A stretch of 23,816 bases of DNA from Pyronema omphalodes (lineage: Eukaryota > Ascomycota > Pezizomycetes > Pezizales > Pyronemataceae): positions 1 to 23,816 of the forward strand of contig JAJJXM010000174.1 of the NCBI GenBank assembly GCA_024516155.1, read 5' to 3'. Position numbers and translations under genes: made by a program. The notes under the pieces are model-generated. The model ran no database searches. It was not told the DNA's origin and worked only from the letters and a program-made list of their open reading frames with translations. Shown here piece after piece: positions 9,114 to 17,152 of the stretch (its first letter is position 1; the number at the start of each line of letters is the position of its first letter).

Positions 9114-10815
9114 GGGCGTTCATCTCAGTGTCTCTGTCGGCTGGGTTGGGTGGGGGGGCGGCGGGGTTTTGTGACGCTGTCCAGGCTTCTTTGAATATGC
9201 GGATGCGTACGGGGCATTGCTTGCTGAAGCCTGGGTGGTCGAGGTCGGGGAGGTTGGCGTCCGCGCAGTTTTTGCAATGGTATCTAGTGTGTTCACAACT
9301 CTTACCTTTGTTTTGGGGGCATTCGTTGCAGGCGTGGTCGTCCGTGGGGTGGTTCTGGCCGCAGATGCCGCAGGTGGGGCCTTGCGGTCCAGTGCAGTTG
9401 GTGTAGTGGTGGCCAAAGAGCAAGCAGCGCCGACACTGGTCGGTCCGTCGGGCAGAGTGGTACTCGGTGACTCTTCGGGGCTCGAAGAGTACCATGACTC
9501 GTTTGCGCTTCAGGAGTGCGAGCTCTTCGGCGGTACGTACCGCAATGACCACACTGGACGCTTCCTTGCCCACACGTTTCTCCGCAGTCGTCATATATCG
9601 GGGGGGTTGCGCCAGGGTGACATGTCCGTTGCTGCGTTCGATCTCCTCTTGGAGGAGGCGCATTCCGTCGGGGGAGTCGGGGTATTGGCTCGTGGGGATT
9701 CCATGGACTGCGAGCTTATACCACCGCTCGTTCAGGCGGGGTGCGGCGATGGAGGTGTTGACCTGTTGCGTCGCTGTGTGTATGGTCCCTAGGTTCTTGG
9801 TCAGCTCGGATTCAGTGGTGCCGTCTGTCATGGTCACGATGAGGTTTCCTGATGAGGCTTGTCTAATCGTGGCGACAGCCATGTGAGGCGGCGCCTGCGT
9901 CTGGGTGAGTGCAGCGTTGATCGCCCTTCCCAGTTGGGCTTTGGTATTGACGTCGATTTCCGCAGGGTTGGGGCAGGGCAGGAGGATTTCCTGGGGGTGG
10001 GTGCGTTGGCGTCGGGGGTGCGGTTTTGCGGGGGGGTTGCTTTTGGGGGCGTGGGCGTGGAAGGAGAGGTCAGCGACGGTTGTGCCGGAGGTCCACGGCT
10101 GGTGAGTGGTCGTGGGGGGGTTGTGGCGGCGAGTAGTGGTGGAGGTCGGTATGGCGATGTTGTGGTGGCGAAGGGCGTTTTCCAGGAGTCGGCATCGTTC
10201 TTTCCAGTATTGGAGGTCGTCGGGGGGTGAGTTGGCGGTGGTCGATTGTTCGGGGTGGGGTTGGCGTTGGGGCTGTGTCGGAGGGGGCGGGCTGGGTTTT
10301 GTGATTTTGTCGAGTCTTTTGTTGATGGTGTCGATGGAACGGACAATAGGTCGGAGCGCGTCGTTGGTGTTTTTCGAAATCATGGTGGCGATGGCTGAGA
10401 GGAGGTCGTTGTCGGGCTGAGGCTGGGGGTTGGGGTTGACGTCGGAAGCAGTTATTGCGTGCTGGCTGTCGTTGAGGTTCAGGTCAGAGTCGGATTCGGA
10501 GTCGGTGTCGGGGCAGCTGTCAGTATCCATGGCGGTCGGCATTGTTTCGACGGGGGTCCCATCGAGGTTCACGTGGGTGTTTGTTTTCGGCCGGGTGACA
10601 TTTTTGCGGAGGAGGTCGAGGTCACGTCTAGAGGCGGATTTTTTGGCGGGGGGTTTGGTGACTTTTCCGGAGGCGGTCGTTGATTTCTTAGAGGTCGCGA
10701 TGGCGGAGGAGCCAGCGTGCGGGGCGTTGATTCGGGAAAGCTCGTCGGGGCTAAAAATATGCTCGGGTACCTGCATACGCGAGGGCGTGGCGGGGATGGG
10801 TGCGTTAGCGTCCAT
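9106..10815 (-). CDS. LINE C1 ORF1: gag-like zinc-knuckle protein
   Basis: This intact 569-aa ORF1 is the nucleic-acid-binding partner of ORF2; such proteins coat element RNA and form the ribonucleoprotein. The N-terminal 280 residues are low-complexity, rich in Pro, Ser, Thr and Asp, with a possible short helical segment around 140-172 and another at 200-218. A globular part (about 285-455, including RWYKLAVHGIP and a VMVLFEP strand-like motif) resembles the RRM-like domain of LINE ORF1 proteins. Three Cys/His knuckles follow: C461-x2-C464-x4-H469-x4-C474, C482-x2-C485-x3-H489 to C496, and C514-x2-C517 to H527 and C534. The start at 10815 follows a 434-bp leader and matches the C2 start at 17153. 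The stop overlaps the ORF2 start. Confidence 0.93.
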   Translation of the reverse strand: MDANAPIPATPSRMQVPEHIFSPDELSRINAPHAGSSAIATSKKSTTASGKVTKPPAKKSASRRDLDLLRKNVTRPKTNTHVNLDGTPVETMPTAMDTDSCPDTDSESDSDLNLNDSQHAITASDVNPNPQPQPDNDLLSAIATMISKNTNDALRPIVRSIDTINKRLDKITKPSPPPPTQPQRQPHPEQSTTANSPPDDLQYWKERCRLLENALRHHNIAIPTSTTTRRHNPPTTTHQPWTSGTTVADLSFHAHAPKSNPPAKPHPRRQRTHPQEILLPCPNPAEIDVNTKAQLGRAINAALTQTQAPPHMAVATIRQASSGNLIVTMTDGTTESELTKNLGTIHTATQQVNTSIAAPRLNERWYKLAVHGIPTSQYPDSPDGMRLLQEEIERSNGHVTLAQPPRYMTTAEKRVGKEASSVVIAVRTAEELALLKRKRVMVLFEPRRVTEYHSARRTDQCRRCLLFGHHYTNCTGPQGPTCGICGQNHPTDDHACNECPQNKGKSCEHTRYHCKNCADANLPDLDHPGFSKQCPVRIRIFKEAWTASQNPAAPPPNPADRDTEMNAHV

Positions 10816-11249
10816 CGCTTAACCGGTGGTGAGGTAAGCGATGGCGAAGAGTCACGTGAGGAGGCTCTTGCTAAGCGAGCACGAAAATTTCTCGCGAGGA
10901 AAGGGGTCCGGAGGGGGGGAAATTTGGGGGATCACCACAACCAGTGCTGCTGGTGGGGGGGGGATTTGGGGGGGGGGGGGATTTCGGTATGCCGAAACCG
11001 AAAATAAGGTCGGTTTGATGATTGGGGGGCGGGTGGTGGAGCGGCGTTGATGAAAGTGCCCGGAATCCGGCCCGGAGGTCCCAGAATTGCGTTTTTCCGC
11101 TGAATCTCAACGGTAAACGGTAGCTGGGTTCCGAAAATCGAGATTCGGGGTAATTCCGAGGTAAGAAATCGATTGCCGATTCGAAAATCGGGGAAATTGT
11201 TGTTGTTGTCGCAAATGCAGGGGGGGGTCAGCGGTTGCTGTGTGGTGTG
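10816..11249 (-). promoter_or_regulatory. LINE C1 5' leader
   Basis: This is the 434-bp untranslated leader of C1, matching C2 16718-17152. On the element strand it starts CACACCACACAGCAACCGCT, followed by GAC and a C-tract. It includes a hairpin CCGATT-TTCG-AATCGG (11176-11191) with a UUCG-type tetraloop. Nearer ORF1 are two long C runs (13 C and 9 C on the element strand, 10955-10980). An internal promoter is likely, as in other LINEs, but I cannot point to its elements. Confidence 0.65.
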
Positions 11250-12471
11250 CAGAGGGTGTTGTCGTTCTGGGTTGGTGGGTGTTCTTTCCCCGTCCACCAT
11301 TCTTTGTTGTAGGGGTCTTGCTGGGTGGCGCTGCCGTAGGTGTCGTCTCCTTCGCTTTCTGCTTCTTCCTCTGTGCAGCCTTCGCCTCCACAGTCTTCCA
11401 TCCGTTCGTCTCAGCAGGGGCAGTGCTTGGGGCGTCGGGTAGAGGTGTGTCCTGAGCAGATGGACTGTCAGGGTGAGGTTCCGGTGTCGCATCGGTTGAC
11501 GTGATCGCGAGGAGAGGTAGGGGGGACATAGGCTTGAGGGCATCAAGCTTGTCCTGGGCGGCGGTAGTCGCATGTTTTGAGTGCATCAGGCTTCGCACCG
11601 GTGATGCCGCTCTCGGTTTGTGGTTCACCGGTCTTCTGTTTGTCGGTGAGGTGGGTTCGGTGTTCTGGTCGCTTCCCCTTCGCTTTCTCTTGCCAGGAGG
11701 GTTGCGAACAGCGTCCAGGACATCCTGAATGTCATGTTGGACGACGGACAGTTGCATAGTCATCTCTTCCATCGCTGGGGAAGAGGCCGTGAGGTTCGGT
11801 GAGGGGGGCGCCGAAATGACTTGTTGCTGTTCGTCGATTTTCCTCGTCAGGGCGTCCACAGCAGCCTTGAGAGCTGCTGTTTCTGCCTGTGTAGAGTCGT
11901 AGGCTGCGCGCAGCTTCGTGTTTTCGCCCATCAGAATGTTGAATTTTGTCATCATGACGTCGAATCTGAGGCGCATCTCATCGCAGTTGTTGCGTATGGT
12001 GTCATCGAGGGTATTGAAGCGACGCTGTGTGTCCTGGTGGATCTGTTGTATCCCCAGGAAGCTGGCTCCAGTGAGTCCGGCGTAGTTGTCTATAAACAGT
12101 TGATCTAGGGTGACATAGTTGTCGTCAACTGCGACTGCCTTATTAATTGCAGATACCATCATGCGACGGTAGTCACTAAACCGGCTGTGTTCAGTTGTCG
12201 CCTGTTGCTGCGATGTTGAAGCCGAAGGAACTGGTGATCGTGCCAAGACCACGCTCTGGAAGGGCTTTCCAGCGAAGTTTCCATCAACTTCATCAACTTT
12301 TCCATCTCTTCCATCCAGAGTAGGAGTAGATCCATCATGAGGAAGGTCGGCCAGAACATTGTACGCGTTTTCGGACCGTTTCGATCGTCGGGCGTTGTTC
12401 TGTCGTTGTTTTGGCGACATTTCGTGAGGTGGGGTAAGCCAAAACTCGTGAAAACTCTGATTTTGCGACAA
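11107..12471 (-). CDS. LINE D ORF1, N-terminal part, reading through into the C1 leader
   Basis: This is a 454-codon open frame. The first 407 codons or so (12471-11250) come from the ORF1 of a LINE unlike B or C. The last 47 are read through the C1 leader up to a stop at 11107. The protein has a SENAYNVLADLP box near its N-terminus, which resembles N-terminal boxes of fungal LINE ORF1 proteins. A long predicted coiled coil covers roughly residues 120-225 (heptad-like NTKLRAAYDSTQAETAALK), followed by a basic Pro/Ser-rich region with NGWKTVEAKAAQRKKQKAKE. No zinc knuckles are present; in an intact D element they would lie beyond the junction. An alternative start is the Met at 12420. Whether the fused ORF is expressed is unknown; it is undamaged up to the junction. 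Confidence 0.7.
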   Translation of the reverse strand: MSQNQSFHEFWLTPPHEMSPKQRQNNARRSKRSENAYNVLADLPHDGSTPTLDGRDGKVDEVDGNFAGKPFQSVVLARSPVPSASTSQQQATTEHSRFSDYRRMMVSAINKAVAVDDNYVTLDQLFIDNYAGLTGASFLGIQQIHQDTQRRFNTLDDTIRNNCDEMRLRFDVMMTKFNILMGENTKLRAAYDSTQAETAALKAAVDALTRKIDEQQQVISAPPSPNLTASSPAMEEMTMQLSVVQHDIQDVLDAVRNPPGKRKRRGSDQNTEPTSPTNRRPVNHKPRAASPVRSLMHSKHATTAAQDKLDALKPMSPLPLLAITSTDATPEPHPDSPSAQDTPLPDAPSTAPAETNGWKTVEAKAAQRKKQKAKETTPTAAPPSKTPTTKNGGRGKNTHQPRTTTPSAHHTATADPPLHLRQQQQFPRFSNRQSISYLGITPNLDFRNPATVYR

Positions 12472-12620
12472 AAGTCAACAAAAACAACGTAGAATTCCCT
12501 GAAAATTCAGAGAATAACGTAACAGAGTGCTGCGAATCCGAATCCGATGAGAAAACCGGGGGTTTCGGTGCTCGTTGTTGAGAATGCAGGGGGGGGGGGT
12601 CGCCGTTGCCATGTGGTGTT
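12472..12620 (-). promoter_or_regulatory. LINE D 5' leader
   Basis: This is a 149-bp leader whose first bases on the element strand (AACACCACATGGCAACGGCG, then ACC and a long C-tract) align base for base with the 5' end of C. Its position against the right target-site duplication (12621) shows that it is a true element terminus. The rest of the leader differs from those of B and C. Confidence 0.7.
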
Positions 12621-12631
12621 CACCCCCGACC
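12621..12631 (+). repeat. Target-site duplication of the D::C1 insertion, right copy
   Basis: CACCCCCGACC here is identical to 4351-4361 and sits directly against the D 5' terminus. Confidence 0.85.
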
Positions 12632-13820
12632 TGCCTTCCCCTCCCAGCGCCCTTGAACTCCCATCCATCCACGCCCCCTCGCCCGAAGCCCCATCCCCCA
12701 AAGAAACTGCTTACTGGAAGCTACGCCGCCTTGAAGCCGAACGTGAGCTCAACAAGCACAAAATTCCCCTCCCAGTACATGCCCCCCGCTCCAGCCCCGA
12801 CCCCTCCACCCCATGGCAAGCATAAGTCCCTGCAGCGAAAAAGTTGTTCTCCGGTGCCGCCCCAACACCCCCAAAACAAGGCCCTAAACCCGTCAAACCC
12901 CAAAAGAAAACCTCCTCTATCTCTAAAGACCTCGTCATCCCCTGTCCGGACCCCCGCTCCCACCCCGACAGCGCAAAGGTAGCTATAGGCATGTCCGTCA
13001 ACGCTGCTCTCCGCGACGCAAAGGTCCCAGAAAGTGTCTCCATGATGACGGTTAAACGAAACATCCAAGGAAGCCTCATGCTCACCGACTCCCCGCAGAC
13101 TTCACCCGAGGACCTAACCCCACACCTGCCCCTGATCCTCGAAGCTGCTCGGAAGATCCACCCCACGTTGCTTCCCCCCCACCTCAACGAAAAGTGGTAC
13201 AAGCTGGCCGTTCACGGCATCCCAATTGATTACTACCCCGACACTGAGGAAGGCATGACTAACCTGAAGAGTGAAATCGAACACAACCATAATGTCCAGC
13301 TCACCCAGTTGCCGAGATACATGTCGCACCCTGACAAGAGGGTTGGTAAGTCAGCGTCGAGCGTGATGGTCGCTCTCCGCTTCATCGAGGAATATAACAC
13401 TCCTAAACGCACGACGGTCATTGTGCTCTTCGAACCCTGCACGGTAACAGAGTCCATTTCAGCCCGCCCGATTGATCAATGCCGCAGGTGTCGAAAGTTT
13501 GGGCACCACCACGCCACCTGCGCCACCGATGACGGCCCCGTCTGTGACATATGCACAGCAACACACCCCGCCGAATATCACCCGTGCACTGCCTGCGCTA
13601 CATTTAAAGGACGCAGGAGCATCCACACAGTCTACAAATGCACCACCTGCGTCGCGAAGGCCTACCGGATACCCGGCATGCCGCCTATGATGCCTGCTGC
13701 CCTGTCAAGGCAACAATAATACGCAAAGGATGGCAAAGAATCCGCCCCGTATCCACCCAAGACGACATCCCCGCGGAGATTAACCCCACCGCCGATACTA
13801 ACATAACCACTGATGATTAT
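12621..13820 (+). mobile_element. LINE B1, right segment (rest of ORF1)
   Basis: This is the continuation of B1 after the D::C1 insertion. It carries the C-terminal two thirds of ORF1 up to about its last codons. It ends at 13820, where the AAAC-rich tail of C-prime begins (minus strand). B1 ORF2 and the 3' end are not in the window and should lie to the right of C-prime and the elements nested in it. Confidence 0.82.
12621..13820 (+). pseudogene. LINE B1 ORF1, C-terminal part (stop and frameshift)
   Basis: This is the RNA-binding part of B1 ORF1. It enters in frame with 4361 (codons TPDLPSP). A helix-like segment KETAYWKLRRLEAEREL aligns with the C ORF1 segment QYWKERCRLLENAL. An in-frame TAA at 12823-12825 follows; beyond it 12844-13719 is open. 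The RRM-like part has KWYKLAVHGIP and RVGKSASSVMVALR. The knuckles are CRRCRKFGHHHATC (13480-13521), CDICTATHPAEYHPC and a third starting CTTC. The third knuckle is broken by a frameshift between about 13640 and 13690. The end CPVKATIIRKGW is in the next frame and aligns with CPVRIRIFKEAW of C ORF1. ORF2 would start soon after; the C-prime insertion separates it. It is closer to C ORF1 than to D or A. Confidence 0.85.
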
Positions 13821-14601
13821 TGTTTGTTTGTTTGCTTGTTTATTCATTACTTGATTGCAACCTTAAGGTTATGACAAGGGACAGATAAATACAAAAGAGA
13901 AGAAGAAAGAAACGTAAAAGCAAAAACCCAGTCCCCGCCTCTACCATCCTCCTCCTCTTGATCATTGTGGTTGTGGGGTCTGTCCCCACTGTTACTGCTA
14001 GGGTGTGTTATCCGTATCGCGACTCTTGTTCCAGTGCCCTGCTTGCACAGAGGCCACCTCGCCGGGTTCCTCCCTTTCCTCCTCCCTTCCCCTTCCCATT
14101 TTTAGTTTTCGTTTCCCGCCTTTGTTTCCTCCGCTACAAATGAAATAATTACTGCCCCCGGCCCCTGCTGTCCCTTCCCCGCGCCCCTCTCTCTGCTGGT
14201 CAACTCTCCACCCCTTCCGCCCTTTGAAACAAAAGAAATCCTCCTCGGGTACAAAGAAAACACAAAGATAAAAGAAGAATCAGCTCCCGCCGCTGCCCTC
14301 CTTCTCGCTGTCCCGCTTCCTCCCACCCGTCTCTCCCGCCGTTCCCCTCTCTTCATGTCGTCCCTTACATCTCCCTTTGTCGTTCTTCCCGCTCTCTTCG
14401 ATCCTGTTCTCCCCGGAAATGCAAAGTACTCAAACAAACGCCATGAGGAAATAGAACATAAAGGAAACGTAAAGAAACCAAGACGAGAATTAAAAACCTG
14501 AATAAGAACCAACGTAAAATGAAAAGAAAATTGAAATGAAAAAGGAAAGTGCAGCAAGCTGAGGCTTGTGCACGCGAGAGGTGTTTATCACTGTGGTCAG
14601 C
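13821..14601 (-). other. LINE C-prime 3' UTR and tail
   Basis: This is the 3' untranslated region, similar to the C 3' UTR in patches. The last 240 or so bases (13821-14070) are well conserved, while the part next to ORF2 (about 14230-14570) is A-rich and mostly different. It keeps the terminal hairpin with a changed loop (13859-13870). No gene is seen in it. Confidence 0.68.
13859..13870 (-). promoter_or_regulatory. 3'-terminal hairpin of LINE C-prime
   Basis: AACC-TTAA-GGTT has the same stem as in C1 and C2, with loop TTAA in place of TTCG, at the same distance from the AAAC tail. Confidence 0.45.
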
Positions 14602-16044
14602 TTAGTCAACGAAAGGGGGGGTCTGCTCCCTTCTGCGAGCTTTGTTTAACCGGGTATGGGCCCTGACCGAGGTAGCGACCTTGGTCACGGAGATGAAATC
14701 AGAGGGAGCCTGCATGCGGGGTTTGGTGTTGAGGATGGATTCCATGTTGAGTCGAGCGTAGCGGGTGATCTTGAGGTCCTGTCGGAGGGTTGTGCGTGCG
14801 TCCTGGAACTCGGGGCAACTTAGGAGGAGGTGTCGAGGTGTCTAAGGAGGGTGGATGGGGCAGTTGCATGGGCGTGCTGGGTATGCGTTGGACGGAGGTT
14901 GGGCGAGGCAGCTCAGAAAGTACCCATGTCCTGTCCGGAGTCCGAGGATGGCTGTGGACGTCCAGCGGGGGTCATTGGTGTAGGCAGTGTCCATGCGCTT
15001 CCGGTGTTGGGCTGTGTACGTCCTAGGCCTGGGAGAGGAGTTGTACCACTCCTGCCATTCGCTTGTGTGGCGCTCGCGAGTGCGTTGTCACAGCCATGTT
15101 ATGGTGATGGGAGGTAGTCGGCGAGGTTGTATCGTTGTGGCTTGACGGGCCAGGTCGTCGGCGGTTTCGTGACTGGGGACCCTGGCGTGGCCGGGTATCT
15201 CGTGGACGGTGATGGAGATGCCGTATTCGCTGAGGTTGCGAGCGACTGCGCGAATGTTCCGGGCGACGTCTTGTCCGGGGCCGCGGCGTGGGTGGGAGGT
15301 TCTGTGAGCGGCAGCCTGGCTGTCCGTGAAGACGTGGATCGTTCTGTCGGATAGGGAGTGTTGTAGGGTGTCTTTCAGACATGTGCGAAGGCCTTCCAGG
15401 ATGGCGGTGACCTCTGCATCGAAGACTTCGGCCATGTCGCCCATGGGGACTATGGATCTTACTGGTCGGGGCAGGCCGTGAGGTATGGTGTACCCTGCTC
15501 CCGTCGTGCCGTTGATTTAGGAGCCATCCGTGTAGAGTAGGATGCTGTCGTTGCGGCGGCGGAGGTGTGTAGTAGGAGGAGGTGTTCGTCGACCACGTCG
15601 TCGTTCATGGAGGTGGGGATGTCGGTGGTGATTGAGGTGGCGAACTTGTTATCGGGTACGTCCTGCGTGGTGTCTTCGATCTCGGCGTTGGGCGCGATAC
15701 ATGGGGAGAGGGTGTGGAGGGTGTGGACGAGGCGAGTCGGGGGGCGTACGGCCAGATGCCATGGGTGGTCGTACTCTTTGTCGGTGTTGATGGGGGCTTC
15801 GTCAGCGCCAGGAGCGGCAAAGGTGACGGGGCATCGCTCGACGATTGGGTGCGAAGTCGGGAGGGTGAGGATTCGAAGACCGTACTTCCGCTGCCGGTTG
15901 TCAAGCCGGGTCGTTACTGGGGAAAGCGCCGCTTCGTTATGGAGGGTCAGGATGGGGGTAGAGGCGAATGCGTTGAGGATCCGGCGGAGTGCTGCGTTTT
16001 GCTGTGTTTGAAGGATGTTGGCTAGGTCTCTCTGATTGTTCCAC
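14602..16044 (-). pseudogene. LINE C-prime ORF2, C-terminal part with RNase H (decayed)
   Basis: This is the C-terminal third of a C-like ORF2. Reading begins at the WNNQRDLANILQTQQNAALR segment (C: WNNQ-like WNQQKDLARTLQNQQNTALR) and continues through RILNAFASTPILTLHNEAAL and RLDNRQRKYGL. The RNase H active site is recognisable: YTDGS, FDAEVTAILEGLR, FTDSQAAAHR and a PGHARVP segment. A TAA at 15517-15519 replaces the Gln codon just after YTDGS. The SHETADDLA stretch has lost the Asn of GNEAADELA. A further frame change occurs near 15570 and a stop near 15088. The C-terminus in C1 and C2 (RLEKPRRRG) corresponds here to a TRLNKARRREQ stretch, with a probable stop at 14602-14604. No active product is expected. 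Confidence 0.82.
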
Positions 16045-16051
16045 GCAAAAA

Positions 16052-16341
16052 CACACCACCCAGCAAAGAGCGACCCCCCCCTGCCTTTTCAACAACCACG
16101 CCGAAATCGCAAGATTTTATCGCGGATTCTTGTTCGGCAGCCCCGAATTACCTATTCGCAGCCTTTCCAGACCAGGCCCTCTCTTTTTCGTTGAGTTTTC
16201 ATCGAAAAAGAGTTTTCGGGCCCCTGAGAAAAGCCCCGGGAACCGGTTCCATCAACACCACCCTCCACCCACATCAAAAACCATCATCTCAATCGCGGAT
16301 TCCTTGTCGCTACCGCAGAAACAACTTATTCCGAACTTCCG
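16052..16341 (+). promoter_or_regulatory. LINE B2 5' leader
   Basis: This is the untranslated leader, colinear with the B1 leader but better preserved. It has the 5' box, a C-tract (16073-16080) and the perfect hairpin at 16181-16212. Confidence 0.55.
16181..16212 (+). promoter_or_regulatory. Perfect 10-bp hairpin in the B2 leader
   Basis: The arms CTCTTTTTCG (16181-16190) and CGAAAAAGAG (16203-16212) are exact reverse complements around the 12-base loop TTGAGTTTTCAT. The B1 leader keeps it with a single G-U-tolerated change, which suggests an RNA structure. Its function is unknown. Confidence 0.55.
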
Positions 16342-16717
16342 ATGCCCACCCGATCCTCCGCTGTTGAGAAACAGCCCCTCACCCCCGACAAAGAGCCCCC
16401 TCGAGCGCTCGCGAAAGAAAAACGCGCTAACGCAGAGCCGCAAGGGTCCGACGCGTCCGACACGGAAATGCACGTAGACACGTGCTCTGACGTCAGCGAT
16501 GACTCTAGCGACGAAGACGCGTCTTCCCGCGAAAGCTCCCCCACCCCCGTCGCGCGCAACACTAATAACGCTCCCCCCAAAACCCCCCACAATAAGAAAA
16601 CCGTACCTGACAACAATGACACCCCAGACGTATTGACCAACCCCGACCCCAAATACACCGTTCAACGCCAAACCGACAAATCGAAGAAGCGCCCAGCTGC
16701 CTTCACCGCCCACTCCA
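16342..16717 (+). CDS. LINE B2 ORF1, N-terminal part, first segment
   Basis: This is the first part of the gag-like ORF1 of B2, starting at the ATG at 16342, with 125 undamaged codons before the C2 insertion. It is acidic and Ser/Pro-rich (DASDTEMHVDTCSDVSDDSS), with no recognisable fold, like the start of C ORF1. The frame then runs on by chance through the C2 leader to a stop at 16858-16860; that extension is not native. The native frame resumes at 23604 (TAHSITHIAADS), matching B1 at about 4000. Removing C2 plus one duplication would leave the visible part of this ORF open. Confidence 0.82.
16704..16717 (+). repeat. Target-site duplication of LINE C2, left copy
   Basis: CACCGCCCACTCCA here is identical to 23603-23616. 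B1, which lacks an insertion at this place, has CACCGCCCACACCA once in the same context. Confidence 0.93.
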
Positions 16718-17152
16718 CACACCACACAGCAACCGCTGACCCCCCCCTGCATTTGCGACGACAACAACAATTTCCCCGATTTTCGAATCGGCAATCGATT
16801 TCTGACCTCGGAATTACCCCGAATCTCGATTTTCGGAACCCAGCTACCGTTTACCGTTGAGATTCAGCGGAAAAACGCGATTCTGGGACCTCAGGGCCGG
16901 ATTCCGGGCACTTTCATCAACGCCGCTCCACCACCCGCCCCCCAATCATCAAACCGACCTTATTTTCGGTTTCGGCATACCGAAATCCCCCCCCCCCCCC
17001 AAATCCCCCCCCCACCAGCAGCACTGGTTGTGGTGATCCCCCAAATTTCCCCCCCTCCGGACCCCTTTCCTCGCGAGAAATTTTCGTGCTCGCTTAGCAA
17101 GAGCCTCCTCACGTGACTCTTCGCCATCGCTTACCTCACCACCGGTTAAGCG
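16718..17152 (+). promoter_or_regulatory. LINE C2 5' leader
   Basis: This is the leader, matching C1. It has the 5' box (16718-16740), a C-tract, the hairpin CCGATT-TTCG-AATCGG (16776-16791), and two long C runs of 14 (16987-17000) and 9 (17005-17013). The runs are 13 and 9 long in C1, so the leader varies only in homopolymer length and a few substitutions. No ORF of its own is supported. Confidence 0.65.

Larger units (their letters stand above)
4362..12620 (-). mobile_element. Chimeric LINE D::C1 inserted in LINE B1
   Basis: This 8259-bp minus-strand insertion is bounded by one 11-bp target-site duplication. From 5' to 3' it has the D leader (12620-12472), about 407 codons of D ORF1 (12471-11250), then an entire LINE C copy (11249-4362) with its own 5' leader, ORF1, ORF2, 3' UTR and AAAC tail. 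The junction at 11249/11250 is set by C2, whose 5' end (16718) is fixed by its own duplication and starts with the same bases CACACCACACAGC. The C-D junction has no duplication and D does not resume beyond the C 3' end. The structure is therefore not a simple nested insertion of C into D. A single retrotransposition with a template jump from C RNA to D RNA, or copying of a pre-existing chimeric element, explains it best. Confidence 0.82.
13821..16051 (-). mobile_element. LINE C-prime, 3' part, inserted in B1 and interrupted by B2
   Basis: This is the 3' portion of a LINE related to C but clearly diverged. It has the RNase H half of ORF2 (16044-about 14602), a 3' UTR and an AAAC-rich tail (13821-13846) ending in B1 ORF1. 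The similarity to C ORF2 stops at about 16044-16051, where the B2 5' terminus begins in the opposite orientation. The missing 5' part therefore probably lies beyond B2, right of the window, rather than being lost by 5' truncation; this cannot be settled here. Confidence 0.8.
16052..16717 (+). mobile_element. LINE B2, left segment (5' leader and ORF1 start)
   Basis: This is the 5' end of a second B-family LINE, inserted in C-prime in the opposite orientation. Its first bases, CACACCACCCAGCAAAGAGC, then GAC and a C-tract, match the 5'-terminal box of C and D. B2 is cut at 16717 by LINE C2 and resumes at 23603 with a 14-bp duplication. Its own 3' end and duplication are outside the window, so the 5' boundary (16050-16052) rests on the alignment alone. 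Confidence 0.85.

Noticed and set aside
5251..10822. Many plus-strand open frames of 60-190 codons opposite C1 ORF1 and ORF2
   Set aside because: They are antisense shadows of the GC-rich LINE ORFs and recur at mirrored positions in C2.
11250..12620. Ordinary nested insertion of C1 into a D element
   Set aside because: This would leave a duplication at the junction and the rest of D beyond the C 3' end. Instead the C tail meets the B1 duplication directly. Later deletion of the rest of D by recombination between 3' UTRs is possible but needs an extra step, and the C1 3' UTR matches C2 evenly to its end.
16718..16860. HDV-like self-cleaving ribozyme at the 5' end, as in R2 and some other LINEs
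   Set aside because: I could not build the nested double-pseudoknot pairing by eye; only simple hairpins are visible. A covariance-model search would be needed to claim it.
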